A stretch of 64,000 nucleotides of DNA from Plasmodium brasilianum (taxonomy: Eukaryota > Apicomplexa > Aconoidasida > Haemosporida > Plasmodiidae), in contig NC_090122.1 of assembly GCF_023973825.1 (NCBI RefSeq), positions 1,814,630 to 1,878,629 of the forward strand, given 5' to 3'. The position numbers were made by a program, and so were the translations under genes. The notes beneath the pieces are model-generated. The model had not been told where the DNA came from. It did not search any database and was given only the letters and a program-made list of their open reading frames with translations. Positions 31,147 through 42,122 of the stretch are shown one piece after another. Within the stretch, counting starts at the first letter, position 1. Every line of letters begins with the position of its first letter.

Positions 31147-34100
31147 ATGAAAAAAATAAAATGCTATGGGCGTTTTTTACCAGAATCGAAATTAGACAAA
31201 AACAGAGAACAGGAAAAACATTACTTGAGGAAAGAAAAAGTTGTAAGCAAGATTTACCACGAAAATGTATCAAATTTGAAAATTTATAATGATATATTTA
31301 ACAAACGAGTAAAGAATATATCTGCGGGTGTGAGTAGCTTACTTATTATAATAAATAATGATGAAAATGATTCGGATATGTTAACATTAGGAGGTAATAC
31401 ATCCTTAGGAATTGCTTTTTATATTATTAATGATTTAGTATATTGTAAGAAGGTGGATTATAAATATGTTATTATGTTTAGCTATTTTGAAATAATAAAA
31501 AATAGGGTTACGGATAAACTCAAAAAATATATCTTACTTGAAAATTATATGGTTGATGTTGATAGGTATGGAACGATTTATGATCAAAAAAATTATGGTA
31601 AGGTAATCACTAATAAAGGTAAAATATTAAACTACATGAGTTTGAATTTAGACATTGCTGGTAATAAAAAGAACGAGCTATTACGGAACAACAGTAGCAG
31701 CACTAATGAAAAGGAGGAGTGTATAAAAGAAGAATGGAATACAATTCTGGCACCTCAAAACTTGGATGATTTTATAAAAACCAAAAAAATGGACAAGTTC
31801 AAAAAGGGTTATACTAAAAGTAGAAATAGCTGTGTTTGGAATGAGGATGAGGTTAAAAAAATATATTTAAATCATAAGAATATTAAGCATGTGTTTGAAT
31901 TGCTATATAGAGATAGCAGAAGGGGGATGAAAAGTAGGAAAAAGGGTAGGAGTAAGACAAATGAGACGAGCGAAACGAGCGAAGCGAAACAAACGAATGA
32001 AGCAAAGGAGAGAAAAAAGGGAAAATTCCGCGGAGTAACCTACAAAATATTCGCATTCGACGTACAATCGAGGAAGGAGTGTCAAAAGGATGAAGGGAAT
32101 ATAAAAAATGGTTCAATAATCATAGTTAGTGTTAACAATGTTAAGAATGCCGATTCGTTTAGAAGCAATTTTTTGTACAACTTTTTTGAATTTTTCTTAA
32201 GAGTAAAAGAAAAAATGCATTGCAATAGTAACAACATAAACACCTGTTTTCATCATAACAAAACGAAGTCAGCCATAGTTAAATATTTACAAAATTATTT
32301 ATGGAAGCAAAGTATGTCTCCTGAGTGTATTTCTACCTTGGATTTCTTTTCTTTTGAATTGAACTTTTTATATATATCCAGTAATATTAGTAGATATAAT
32401 AATGTTAATAAATTTATTTATGCCTATTTAAAATACCTGAACGAGTCAGAATATTTCCTTAAATTAAATGGTGCGATGAAATATTCAAAAAGTGAGTTTT
32501 ATAAAATAGAGGAAAATGTCTATATGTTTAAATGTTTATTAAATTATTACAGCAAGTTTAAATTATTCGATAAAGATATGAATTGTAGAAATGCAAATAT
32601 AATGAATATTTTAGCAATTTTAAAATCTTCCATAATATGTAGTTCTGAACTAAGGGAGTCACATTACGGATCTACTGAAAATAATATAAATAATATCCTT
32701 AATCTTTGTAGAAGTATGTCTGGATCAGACTGTTGTAATCAAATAACTAGAAGCTTTTCCACAGATATAGATAGTAATAGAGGCCTACCTCCAAATGTAG
32801 AAAGAAAATACTTAAGCATGAATAAAACAAAGACACAAGCAAAAAGAAATAGTAACAAATTTGGAGATATCAAAAAAATTAGTATTGATGATGTGTCAAA
32901 GAAGTATATGCAAGAAGAGGAGACAGGAAAATACAAAATACATGTACATGTACAGGATACTCAAGATAAAGTTGAAGAAAAGCTTGTGCACATGAATATA
33001 AAAAGCGACATACAGTGTGATGACAAGGTTCATTTAAACGTAAACTTGTTTAGTAAGGATAAAAGAAGTGATATATACTCTTTCAACCGGTATGCAACGA
33101 ATAAGTATTACACAGGAAAGTATGATAAAAAGATTATAAAGAATCATGAATATAATCATATATATAGTGAGGAAGAAAGTAATAATGTTAAATATGACGA
33201 TGTTTTACAAACTAGATATAAACATTCGTTGGAAAATAATAAATCAAGAAGAAATAAAAATGAAAAATGTAAGGAGGAAAATATGCACAGAGAGAGTAAA
33301 AAGCTCGATAAAATTTTTGATAGTACAAATGAGAACTTGCTAAAATGTGCGATGAATTTGTTTCTTCAAGACGAGGGGAAATCAGTACATGTATTTTCAA
33401 AAATTGATGATCACAATATAAATCCCTTCTGCTTAAAGAATGCATTAAGAGAAAACAATAGGAAGGAGAAAGAGGAAGAAAAAGGGAAAGACAAAAAAAT
33501 AGAGAACGAAAAAGGGAAAGAGAAAAAAAAAGAGAAAGAGAAGAAAATAGAGAACGAAAAAGGGAAAGAGAAAAAAAAAGAGAAAGAGAAGAAAATAGAG
33601 AACGAAAAAGAGAAAGAGAGAGAAAAAAAAATTTTTGATAAAAATATTAACGTATGGAAGAACGATTTAAAATGTGAACATGTGTTCAATGACACTATGA
33701 CGGGGAAGAAGGATTTTGTTAACAGCTATATAAGTAATAAAAAGAGTGGGAAAAAGTTTGTTTTCACTAATACTCTGGGTATGGTTTGTTCGCAGAAATC
33801 AGCTAGCTGTTCTGATGAAAAAGATGGTAGCTCTGATAGCGCTCGTAGCGTAGCAAAATTTCTAAATAACATTAAAAAAAATAGAGAACTTTTGAAAAGC
33901 ATTTCTTCATTAGATTTAGATTTAAAAAAAGGAAAGAAGAAAGTGGACAACAGAGCAAATATCATATTCGATCAAGTGGAAAAATGCTTAGGAGATGAGG
34001 AAAAAAAAAACAGTGGTAAATGTAAAAGGGTTCTTATAGAGAGAGAGAGGAGCGAGTATCAGAATGAAATTATAAGAGGTGAAAATGAAAGGGAAAAGCG

Positions 34101-36315
34101 AGTGATAAAGAAGCAGAGGGGAAAAAGGAGTGCGAAGCAAGTAGAACAATCAAAGGATTACATGGAGGAGCAATATGAAAAAGAAAAAAAAAGGGATGTT
34201 AATAAATTAAAGAAGAAATTACTTCCAAGTGAAAGAAACAAAATACACCCATCGAATGAAAAAAAAAATTGCATTTTGATTAATGTTTGCGATAGGGAAA
34301 AAAGTCGTTGCTCATCTAGTGCATACAAATTCGATGGTGAAGACATAGGTATAAAAAATGGAGAGAAAAACAAAGAAGATTACATTTCACATTTATCTCT
34401 AAATAGTTATAAAGATAATAAATTAGAGGAAAATACGAATGGATACAAGGACATTATGAATTCAAAAAGCTGCTTAACTTCTTGCATTTCAGATGGAAAA
34501 GAGAAGGATGAAATTTATAAATCAGTCGAGCCATCGTCACACATGTACTATGTACATAATTCGTTCAATGCCTCCAAGGAAAATTATAGAAGAAACTACT
34601 CCTCTGTGAGTGAAACTATGCTTAGTAATGATGATTATTTTAAGGACAATAAATCAAAAAAGAAAACTGACAATTCAAATTGGATTACTAACGAATTACT
34701 TGAAGACCGAAAAGAAAATAGCGACAACAAAGGAAGCTCTTCTCTTTTTATTAGTAGTTATCAGAATGAAGAAGAGAATAAAAAGCGTCTTTTTTTTTTT
34801 CAAAAAGGTGATTGCGTTACATGTGAAGGTGGAAAAGGAATGAACGGAGGCGCTAAGATTAGTAAGAGTTCACTGGATTTGATTCTATGCAATAAAAAGG
34901 AAGAGGAATTGGAGGACAAGGAAGTAGAAGTAGAAGTAGAAGATGTAGAGGTAGATGTAGAAATTGTGAAAGAAGAGAGACGTAGAGAGGAAATGAATAC
35001 AATGGAAGAGGCTGTAGCTTGTAAAAATTGTATTAAATGCGAATGTGCCAATATTACAAAGGAGGGTGAATCTGAAAAGGGAGGATTATCCCTCACTAGT
35101 CACGATTTTTTTCGCGCAATGAGTGGTAGTGCTAACAATGGTGTAATCAGAAAGGGAAAATATTTGAATAAATCTGAGGAAGAAGCAGATGATAAGGAAG
35201 AAGTAGATGATAAGGAAGAAGCAGATGATAAGGAAGAGGCAGATAATAGGGAAGACACCTACATGTACAACTCCCCTGAAAGTGTGTTTTCATTTTCGTC
35301 AAAAAATAAAAATTCTTCAAGTAAAATAAACGACGATTCTATTGGCCAAGTTGTAGAGGAAATTAGGAGCAATTATGTACTAGGTAGGGCAAGTGGTAGC
35401 ACAATACTTTTAGAAGAACTCGACAAAACATTGGATGAGGAAAAGGAAGAGGAAAGGGGGAAAACGAAAGAATGCATTCATAGGAAAAAGGGCATAAATA
35501 AGGGAACTACCAGTGACTCTAACTCAAATTATTCATTTCCATGTTGTGATAGCTGCGAGCTTGACAGCAACAAAATTATAACAGAAGAAATTGATGATAG
35601 TATACAATTTTATCATAATAATATTAAGAAATTAATAAAAAATAATATAGCATTGTTGAAAAAAAGGCATAAAGAAGATAGGGACGACTTAGAACTTTTG
35701 AGGAAGATAAAATTTGCAAAGGGTATTTTAAACGAATACAATAATTTCCTGTATAATAATAGGAGTGATCAAACAGATAAGTTTTTATTATTACACGAAA
35801 TTATTACAAAAAATTATGAACACGTAAATAGGGGAGAAATAAAACAATTAAAAAAAAAGGTACACGATAATTATAATAATAAACATATAACCACTGGGTT
35901 GAACAAAATTACACCAAATGAGAAGCTAAGGAAACATAATGATTGTTCTGAGAATATATCTAGATATCAAGAACTCGGAAAGAGAAATATTAATGTTGAG
36001 ATTAAGGAAGATGAAAAAGGGGATGAGAAAAAAACAATGAAGGGAAATAATACTATAGATATGGAAAGAACAAGGAACGATATAAATATAAAAAGAAAGG
36101 TTTCAAAAAATTTAAAAGATACATTTGACAAAGATGGAAATTATGAAGTAAAAAAGGAGAAAGAAAAATATGTTCTCATTTTTGATGAAGATAAAATCGA
36201 TTGTGATGAATGCATAGGGGGTAGGAGTACATGTCCCAAATGTGAACGCACCTTTTTAAAAAAAAAAAAAAAAAAATTCAGAACAGAGGAGCGATTAATG
36301 AAATTTGTAGCTTAA
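31147..36315 (+). CDS. Kinesin-like protein with decayed motor, 5' part of a frame-split gene
   Basis: Open from the ATG at 31147. The first 430 residues align by eye with a kinesin motor. KIYNDIFNKRVKNISAGVSS (46-64) stands for the strand and helix before the P-loop, and SYFEIIKNRV (112-121) for SYLEIYNERV. VWNEDEVKKIY (about 230) stands for the switch I helix region, GSIIIVSVNN (about 321) for the DLAGSE strand, and NKTKSAIVKYLQNYLW (371-386) for YRDSKLTRLLQDSLGG. The P-loop GQTGSGKT is replaced by a stretch with NNDENDSD, and the SSRSH and DLAGSE residues are gone, so ATP-driven motility is not expected. The rest is Lys/Glu-rich with repeats. The frame stops at 36315 right after an A19 run, and the next frame continues the protein, so this is one gene spanning 31147-42122. 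A C-x2-C-x6-C-x2-C motif lies just before the break. Confidence 0.85.
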   Translation: MKKIKCYGRFLPESKLDKNREQEKHYLRKEKVVSKIYHENVSNLKIYNDIFNKRVKNISAGVSSLLIIINNDENDSDMLTLGGNTSLGIAFYIINDLVYCKKVDYKYVIMFSYFEIIKNRVTDKLKKYILLENYMVDVDRYGTIYDQKNYGKVITNKGKILNYMSLNLDIAGNKKNELLRNNSSSTNEKEECIKEEWNTILAPQNLDDFIKTKKMDKFKKGYTKSRNSCVWNEDEVKKIYLNHKNIKHVFELLYRDSRRGMKSRKKGRSKTNETSETSEAKQTNEAKERKKGKFRGVTYKIFAFDVQSRKECQKDEGNIKNGSIIIVSVNNVKNADSFRSNFLYNFFEFFLRVKEKMHCNSNNINTCFHHNKTKSAIVKYLQNYLWKQSMSPECISTLDFFSFELNFLYISSNISRYNNVNKFIYAYLKYLNESEYFLKLNGAMKYSKSEFYKIEENVYMFKCLLNYYSKFKLFDKDMNCRNANIMNILAILKSSIICSSELRESHYGSTENNINNILNLCRSMSGSDCCNQITRSFSTDIDSNRGLPPNVERKYLSMNKTKTQAKRNSNKFGDIKKISIDDVSKKYMQEEETGKYKIHVHVQDTQDKVEEKLVHMNIKSDIQCDDKVHLNVNLFSKDKRSDIYSFNRYATNKYYTGKYDKKIIKNHEYNHIYSEEESNNVKYDDVLQTRYKHSLENNKSRRNKNEKCKEENMHRESKKLDKIFDSTNENLLKCAMNLFLQDEGKSVHVFSKIDDHNINPFCLKNALRENNRKEKEEEKGKDKKIENEKGKEKKKEKEKKIENEKGKEKKKEKEKKIENEKEKEREKKIFDKNINVWKNDLKCEHVFNDTMTGKKDFVNSYISNKKSGKKFVFTNTLGMVCSQKSASCSDEKDGSSDSARSVAKFLNNIKKNRELLKSISSLDLDLKKGKKKVDNRANIIFDQVEKCLGDEEKKNSGKCKRVLIERERSEYQNEIIRGENEREKRVIKKQRGKRSAKQVEQSKDYMEEQYEKEKKRDVNKLKKKLLPSERNKIHPSNEKKNCILINVCDREKSRCSSSAYKFDGEDIGIKNGEKNKEDYISHLSLNSYKDNKLEENTNGYKDIMNSKSCLTSCISDGKEKDEIYKSVEPSSHMYYVHNSFNASKENYRRNYSSVSETMLSNDDYFKDNKSKKKTDNSNWITNELLEDRKENSDNKGSSSLFISSYQNEEENKKRLFFFQKGDCVTCEGGKGMNGGAKISKSSLDLILCNKKEEELEDKEVEVEVEDVEVDVEIVKEERRREEMNTMEEAVACKNCIKCECANITKEGESEKGGLSLTSHDFFRAMSGSANNGVIRKGKYLNKSEEEADDKEEVDDKEEADDKEEADNREDTYMYNSPESVFSFSSKNKNSSSKINDDSIGQVVEEIRSNYVLGRASGSTILLEELDKTLDEEKEEERGKTKECIHRKKGINKGTTSDSNSNYSFPCCDSCELDSNKIITEEIDDSIQFYHNNIKKLIKNNIALLKKRHKEDRDDLELLRKIKFAKGILNEYNNFLYNNRSDQTDKFLLLHEIITKNYEHVNRGEIKQLKKKVHDNYNNKHITTGLNKITPNEKLRKHNDCSENISRYQELGKRNINVEIKEDEKGDEKKTMKGNNTIDMERTRNDINIKRKVSKNLKDTFDKDGNYEVKKEKEKYVLIFDEDKIDCDECIGGRSTCPKCERTFLKKKKKKFRTEERLMKFVA
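33455..33640. repeat. 48-bp coding repeat, Lys/Glu-rich 16-mers
   Basis: Nearly three copies of a 48-bp unit coding for IENEKGKEKKKEKEKK within the kinesin-like gene, about residues 770-830. The sequence is expected to form a long charged helix. The copies are almost identical in DNA, so the expansion is recent. Confidence 0.85.
36258..36276 (+). other. A19 run at the frame break of the kinesin-like gene
   Basis: Nineteen A residues code for poly-Lys. Upstream the gene is read in the frame that stops at 36315. Immediately after the run, the frame one base earlier is open, well-composed coding sequence (INEICSLNDSKDETREC and onward) with no stop until 42122. A run of 20 (or 17) A would join both halves in frame. 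A canonical alternative also exists: a GT donor at 36148 and a CAG acceptor ending at 36281, both phase 0, would remove 134 nt and restore the frame, but that stretch is less AT-rich than Plasmodium introns and encodes the Cys motif. Confidence 0.8.
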
Positions 36316-37782
36316 ACGATTCAAAGGATGAAACGAGGGAGTGTAACACCCGCAGCTATGTAACAGATTTACCAAATTGTGCTATATCTTTTGAAGATGA
36401 AAAATGTTATCCAAATATCTGTTATAAGGATATGGATCAGAATAATAACAGTGACTGTTGTAGTTGTGCCACTACTAATAGGACAGTTATTGACAATAAT
36501 GTTAAACTTCCTGTTTATGAAAATAGATGCGCCAATCAGTTTGATGAAATACGCGGAAATTTTATAAAAAAAGAAATTCAAAATAATTATTCATTATTTG
36601 ACAAATGTTATAGTACAGGGACTTCTACATCATCAAAGAATAAATATTCCTCGAAAAAGCTACTAATTGGAAAGAAAAGAAAAGAAAATATATTATCTAC
36701 ACATTGTTATAAAGAAGTGTGTACACCCGTCGAATTTTCAAATATGGTTGAAGGTGAGAACTGTTCTAGGAAAATTAGCAGTTGTAAAAATTATGAAAGT
36801 GCACATATTCGAGATGGAAAAAAAAAAAATGACTTATCATGCAGGGACAGTTTTAATGCAATTAATAAAAATATAATTCAAAGAAATAGTTGCTTACTAG
36901 GCCCTACTCATGCTTCATATTTTGTTGAAGAAAATATGGTTCCCCCTTACACTGACAAGGAAATAATAAAAGGTAGAAAAGAAACTAAGGCAGTTCATAA
37001 TATAGAGCGTATAATAACAAAAGAAGAAACAACTAAATATAATGACAAGAGAGGAATGAAAAGTGAGAGAACTTCCCTTAACAGAAATATGCATTTATAT
37101 TCAACTGATGATTGTAAAAGTGAGTATATATACAAGAGTGAAAAAGATGACGATAATTTTTTTTTACTTTGTAAAGAGGATGAAAACATAGGAAGGTATA
37201 AAAAGGACATATTTCGTAAAATAAAATTCAAGGAGAGAATTCTAAAAAAGGCTGTAAAAGAGGAGAAAGAGAAATTGACTGAAATTCGACGTAAAAAAGA
37301 AAAATTACATGCTTTTATGAGCAATTCGATAAAGAAATATAATAACAGGGAAAGGGAGTTTGCTATGGTGAGAAGCATGATTTTAAAAATAAAATATTTA
37401 GAGGAAAAGAAACAAAATAAACTTAAAAAGATAACGAGTGAACTTTTAAAAATAGACCCTTTAAAAGAAAGAATGTTAAGCTTGTGCATTAGGAAAAACC
37501 ATATGCTTAAAATAAAAAAATGTGAAAAAAAGGGGCACACAGATACTTCTACTTCCTACTACTTGAATGGCGAACATGGTATAAAAGATAGCAGCAAAAA
37601 TGTGTGCAAAGGTTATCCGTACAATTTAGACAAAAACAGATTGGCAAAAAAAAATGACAATTTAAATGCGGAAAATGAAATAGAAACAAATGTGGAATAT
37701 TTTTTTGAAAGGATGTTACCAGCGAGTCATAAAAAAAATAGCGCACAGCCATTCCGTGATAGGAGTAGTAACAGTTATAATG

Positions 37783-37817
<35 letters not shown>

Positions 37818-40800
37818 TATACATATGCACAAAAGAATTGTGGACAATTTTATGTCAACTCAAATTTTAAAAGCAAATATAAGTGCAACGCTAATTATAA
37901 TATAGGTGACGAAAATAAGAGGACACAAAATTCCATCATTTTTTCAGACTTGTCTGAAAATTTTAAAACACAAAATAAAAGTAAAAATAAAAATAAAAAA
38001 AATAATAATGAGAGTGATAATGATATTGATAACAATAAAAATAATAACAATAATAATAAAAATAATAACGATAATAATAAAAATAATAACTATAATAATA
38101 AAAATATTAACAATAATGAAAATAAAAATAATTCACCCATCAGCTGTGGAAATGTAAAATCATTTGCGTCCATATTTTCCAAAGCAAAACTAGATGAAAT
38201 TGATTTAAATGAAAAAAATATAAACAGTTCGGACATAATTCTGAAAAGAAAAAAAATTGCCCATAATATTACATCACAAGATAGTTATATAAAACGCAAC
38301 GAGAAAGAAATAGATGAAGCCTATTCACGTGAACATAATACATTAGAAGGAAAAGAAGAGAACAGTACTATAAATAACAGTAGTGCACATATTATTAATA
38401 AACAAAAGGAAAAAAAAAAAATTTTATTAGCTGCAACTCGGGAAGAGACTTTTAATACCTCCGAAAATTTCATACACAAAATAAATAACAGAAAAGAAAC
38501 TGCTGATAATTGTTGTATGTTACATCTAAAAAATTTACATACTAAAGAAGAGGAAGCAACTATTTTGGAGCACCTCAAAAGCAGTGAAGCTAGTGAAGAT
38601 ATTTTAAATTCTGACATTCATTCGAGGTGTGTAAGTAGCAGGGGTACATATAGGACTTGCACTGGCAGTCGATCGAGCACGTTAGTTAACACACGCAATA
38701 ATAGTAAACAAAATAATAATATAAATAAAAGGATTACAAGTGTTAGTAAGAACCTATTGAACGCTCCCATATATGAAGAAGGACAAAGTGGAAGAACAAG
38801 TAACACTTCATATAATTTTTATGATAAATTTGTTAGGGCCAAACATAGGAGTGTAAATAGGGGAAACAATCATAAAAAGGTTGATAAAGACAATATCAGT
38901 GCCAATTCGCTATCAGGGGTTTCATCCAATGGTTTTCATTTCATTACATATAAGAATCAAAATATATTAGCGAATGAAGAAAGTGCTGAAGATACAAATA
39001 ATTTTAAGATAGGACTGGATATACCTTTCCATGTGCGTGATAGAACTGACAGAATAGAGAAAAGGGCACTGAGGCGTGCTGACAGAACTTTCAAGAGTAA
39101 AATTAATAATTCTTGTAAAAAAAAAAAAGACTCAAATATAAGTCGCAAGGGGAATTGCATCCGTAGAGTAAGTTCAGTGGAAATAAGGGGAGAAGGAACA
39201 GAGAACGTGCAGGAAAGAACAAAGAGAGCTGTAAAAGTCCCCCTAGAGGAAAATCCTAACGCTGATGTTCGCATATCCCTTAATATGATAAACAAACAAA
39301 TGAATGAATCAAAAGATAATAAATGGCAAGGAAAAGGAATATCTCATAAGAGGTATCAAAAGGAACAGATACCTTTTGAATACTCATTAAGGAGATATAA
39401 TAATTTTGATAATTCAGAGCCAAAATATGTTCATCCGTATTTTGTTCCCTGGTCGAATGGTAGTTATGAAAATGTTGAGAAGACAGGAAACAACCATGTA
39501 GCACAGATAAAGCGGAATGGCAATATAAACGTGAGCTATAAAAACAGAAATTATAATGAAAAAGGAGAGGGGAAAAAAAAGCTCCATTATGAATACTGCA
39601 ACACTGGTTATATGGATGGTCATGAACTCATAAACAGGGGAAATAATGCCAGGTCAATTCAAAGTTCCATAGAAAAGGAAATTTTGGAAAAAAAAAATAA
39701 AATTAGCTGCAGTAATAACAAGACCGGTAATAGCGATATACACAGTAATAACGATAGATGCAGTAATAATGATAGACGCAGTAATAATGATAGACGCAGT
39801 AATAACAACAGCATGAGTAATAACGATAGACGAAACAGTAACAAAAACGTTGAAATGATTAGAGTAAAGACTACCATTAGTGGACCTAAGGAAACTCTCA
39901 TCCCATGTATTAACTATGACACAAATAATTATAATATTAAATTAGGGTGGTGGGATTTCGGGGAGAAGTTTAAGCTACTTTCTAATATTGAAAAATGTAA
40001 AGAAAATATTAAAGAAAAATATTACAAAAATAGAAATAATTGTAAAAATAGATCATTAACTACATCAACTAACAAGTATTTTACAAAATTTCTACCAAAT
40101 GAATATCTGTACGTGCCCGTAACTAACAATAATATTTTTAAGAGTAAAAATTCGCTTAAAATTAAGAGTAATGCTGTAAGTGACTTTCAAAAATTAAATT
40201 TGAGACCTATAACAGGTTTTATACAATCATATAAAAAAGAAAAACAAAGACAGAGTAAAGTACCCCGTGCTGTAATTAAACTATCCAGAATCCCTTATGT
40301 TACTAGTGATTATAGTAGGCGTCGATATGAGGAAAAACCTGAAGGAAGGCGAGGGTTAAGTATGGGACAGGTAAAACTCCTATCAGATGCACAAGGGTCG
40401 AATTTACGTAATTCTTCCGGATTCCTCGCTAAGATATCGAAGAAATTAAGAGGGAGCCACAACAGTAATTGCAATAATAACAGCAGTAATAATTGCAGTA
40501 ATGATAACAGAAATTGTAACTATCATTATAGTTCTAGTGTTAGAGGTAGTGATAGCGGTAGGGGTAGTGATAGCGGTAGAGGTAGTGATAGTGATAATAA
40601 TAATAATGACAAGGATCCTCATTATTTTGGGAGGCACGAATCTGAGTCCAAAGATATACTCTTTAAATGCCGAGCGAAGCAAACACACGCACTGTCAAGC
40701 GATCACATATACAAAAAAAAAATGAAAAATAAGAATAAAAACATGATCGTGAATCCACGGTTGAATAATATTATATACGATATTAATAGAGAAAAATACT

Positions 40801-42122
40801 GTTCTAATAAATATGAAGAAACACCTAAAAACTTTCAAAAATATAAGAAAATGTTGGGCAATGAATCCCATATCGATGGTAGTCTACGCACAAAGAGCAA
40901 TGGAAAAAGAACCTCACCCGCTGTCAACAAATTTTGGAGTTGTCCAAGCGAAGCGAATCATTCAGTACAGTCGCTAGAAGCAGAGTCGTTAGAAGCAGAG
41001 GCATTAGAAGCAGAGTCGTTAGAAGCAGAGTCGTTAGAAGCAGAGGCATTAGAAGCAGAGTCGTTAGAAGCAGAGTCGTTAGAAGCAGAGGCATTAGAAG
41101 CAGAGTCGTTAGAAGCAGAGTCGTTAGAAGCAGAGTCGTTAGAAACGGAGTTGTTAGAAACCAAATCGTTAGAAGCCGGGTCCACTTCAAGCGAAGGAGA
41201 TAAATGTTCACTTCGTAACAAAAATTCAAAAGAATTAACTAAAAAGTTCAATAAGGAAAATAAAAACAAGAAAGAGGAAGAACGCTTGAATGAAAAAATA
41301 TGTAACCCCACTTCATCATACTATAGGATGATACACAAAGAAGGAAGAAATATGCATAATAACAACATTTCATATAGCATATCTTCATTAAGTAGTCAAA
41401 GTGAATCATCGCTGATTAACAGAATCAAACGTTACGACGAAATGGGACCTAATGAGCAAATTAACGAACGTGACGTATTTATTAGGTATGAAGAAGATAA
41501 TCAGATTCCGAAAATTAAAACTGCTGTAAATTGTAAAGGCATACATTTAAAGAATAAAAAATATTGCGCTGCTTGCATTCCCAAGGATAGCACAGAATAC
41601 TGTAACATGTCCGGAGGGGATTATATAAATAAGGATGCAGCAAAGAGTGAAAGAGTAAGCAGTGGAAGAGTAAACAGTGAGAGTATATGCAACGAACGTA
41701 TAAACATTATAAATAATGAGAATGAAAATAGTGAAAATATAAACAGTGAGGGGGCAAACAATGAATACACAAATAGTGAATACAACTTAACTCAAAATTA
41801 TCCTCAAATAAACCGCAATACCAGTTTAAATGAAAATTATAATAATTACCCAGATGAAGGGATCTCGGAAGAAGAAATATGTAAGAGATCTTCTGCTTCT
41901 ATCAGTGAAAAACAGAAGGATTACTTAAAAAATACTAGTTATAATGAACATAAAAAATATGGTTGTAATACGTTTCAGCATAAATTAGGTCATACTAATA
42001 ATAATCAGTACATGGAAGCACGAAATAAAAGAAGCCAGCATTATGAAGCACAAGATAAGAACAAGTACGACAAAGATTATTTGGAAAAGGAATATGATGC
42101 ATATTTTTATGATAGTCATTAA
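36276..42122 (+). CDS. Kinesin-like protein, 3' part of the frame-split gene
   Basis: This is the continuation of the gene starting at 31147, read from just after the A19 run; the first internal ATG is at 36432, but open coding sequence extends upstream of it to the run. About 1950 residues remain. A charged coiled coil lies at 37210-37530 (RKIKFKERILKKAVKEEKEK onward), as expected for a kinesin-like stalk. Further on come a poly-Lys from an A31 run at 37783-37813 that stays in frame, Asn-rich tracts (37980-38140), SNND(R/K)R repeats (39740-39830), Gly-Ser-Asp repeats (40545-40600) and an acidic SLEAE repeat (40971-41185). A folded-looking patch with NYNIKLGWWDFGEKFKLL lies near 39925-39980. 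If the two halves are separate genes, this one lacks any obvious promoter, since the gap is coding-like. Confidence 0.85.
40971..41185. repeat. 15-bp coding repeat, SLEAE/ALEAE pentads
   Basis: About fourteen copies of a 15-bp unit (TCGTTAGAAGCAGAG with GCATTAGAAGCAGAG variants). The order Ser-Ser-Ala recurs, giving a 45-bp higher-order unit repeated three times. The last copies decay (LETEL, LETKS, LEAGS). It codes an acidic, probably helical segment and is clearly richer in G+C than its surroundings. Confidence 0.9.

Noticed and set aside
36148..36281. A 134-nt intron as the simple explanation for the frame break
   Set aside because: Splice ends and phase fit, but the segment is less AT-rich than the introns here, has no pyrimidine tract and encodes a Cys motif. 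Kept as an alternative within the finding, not as a feature.
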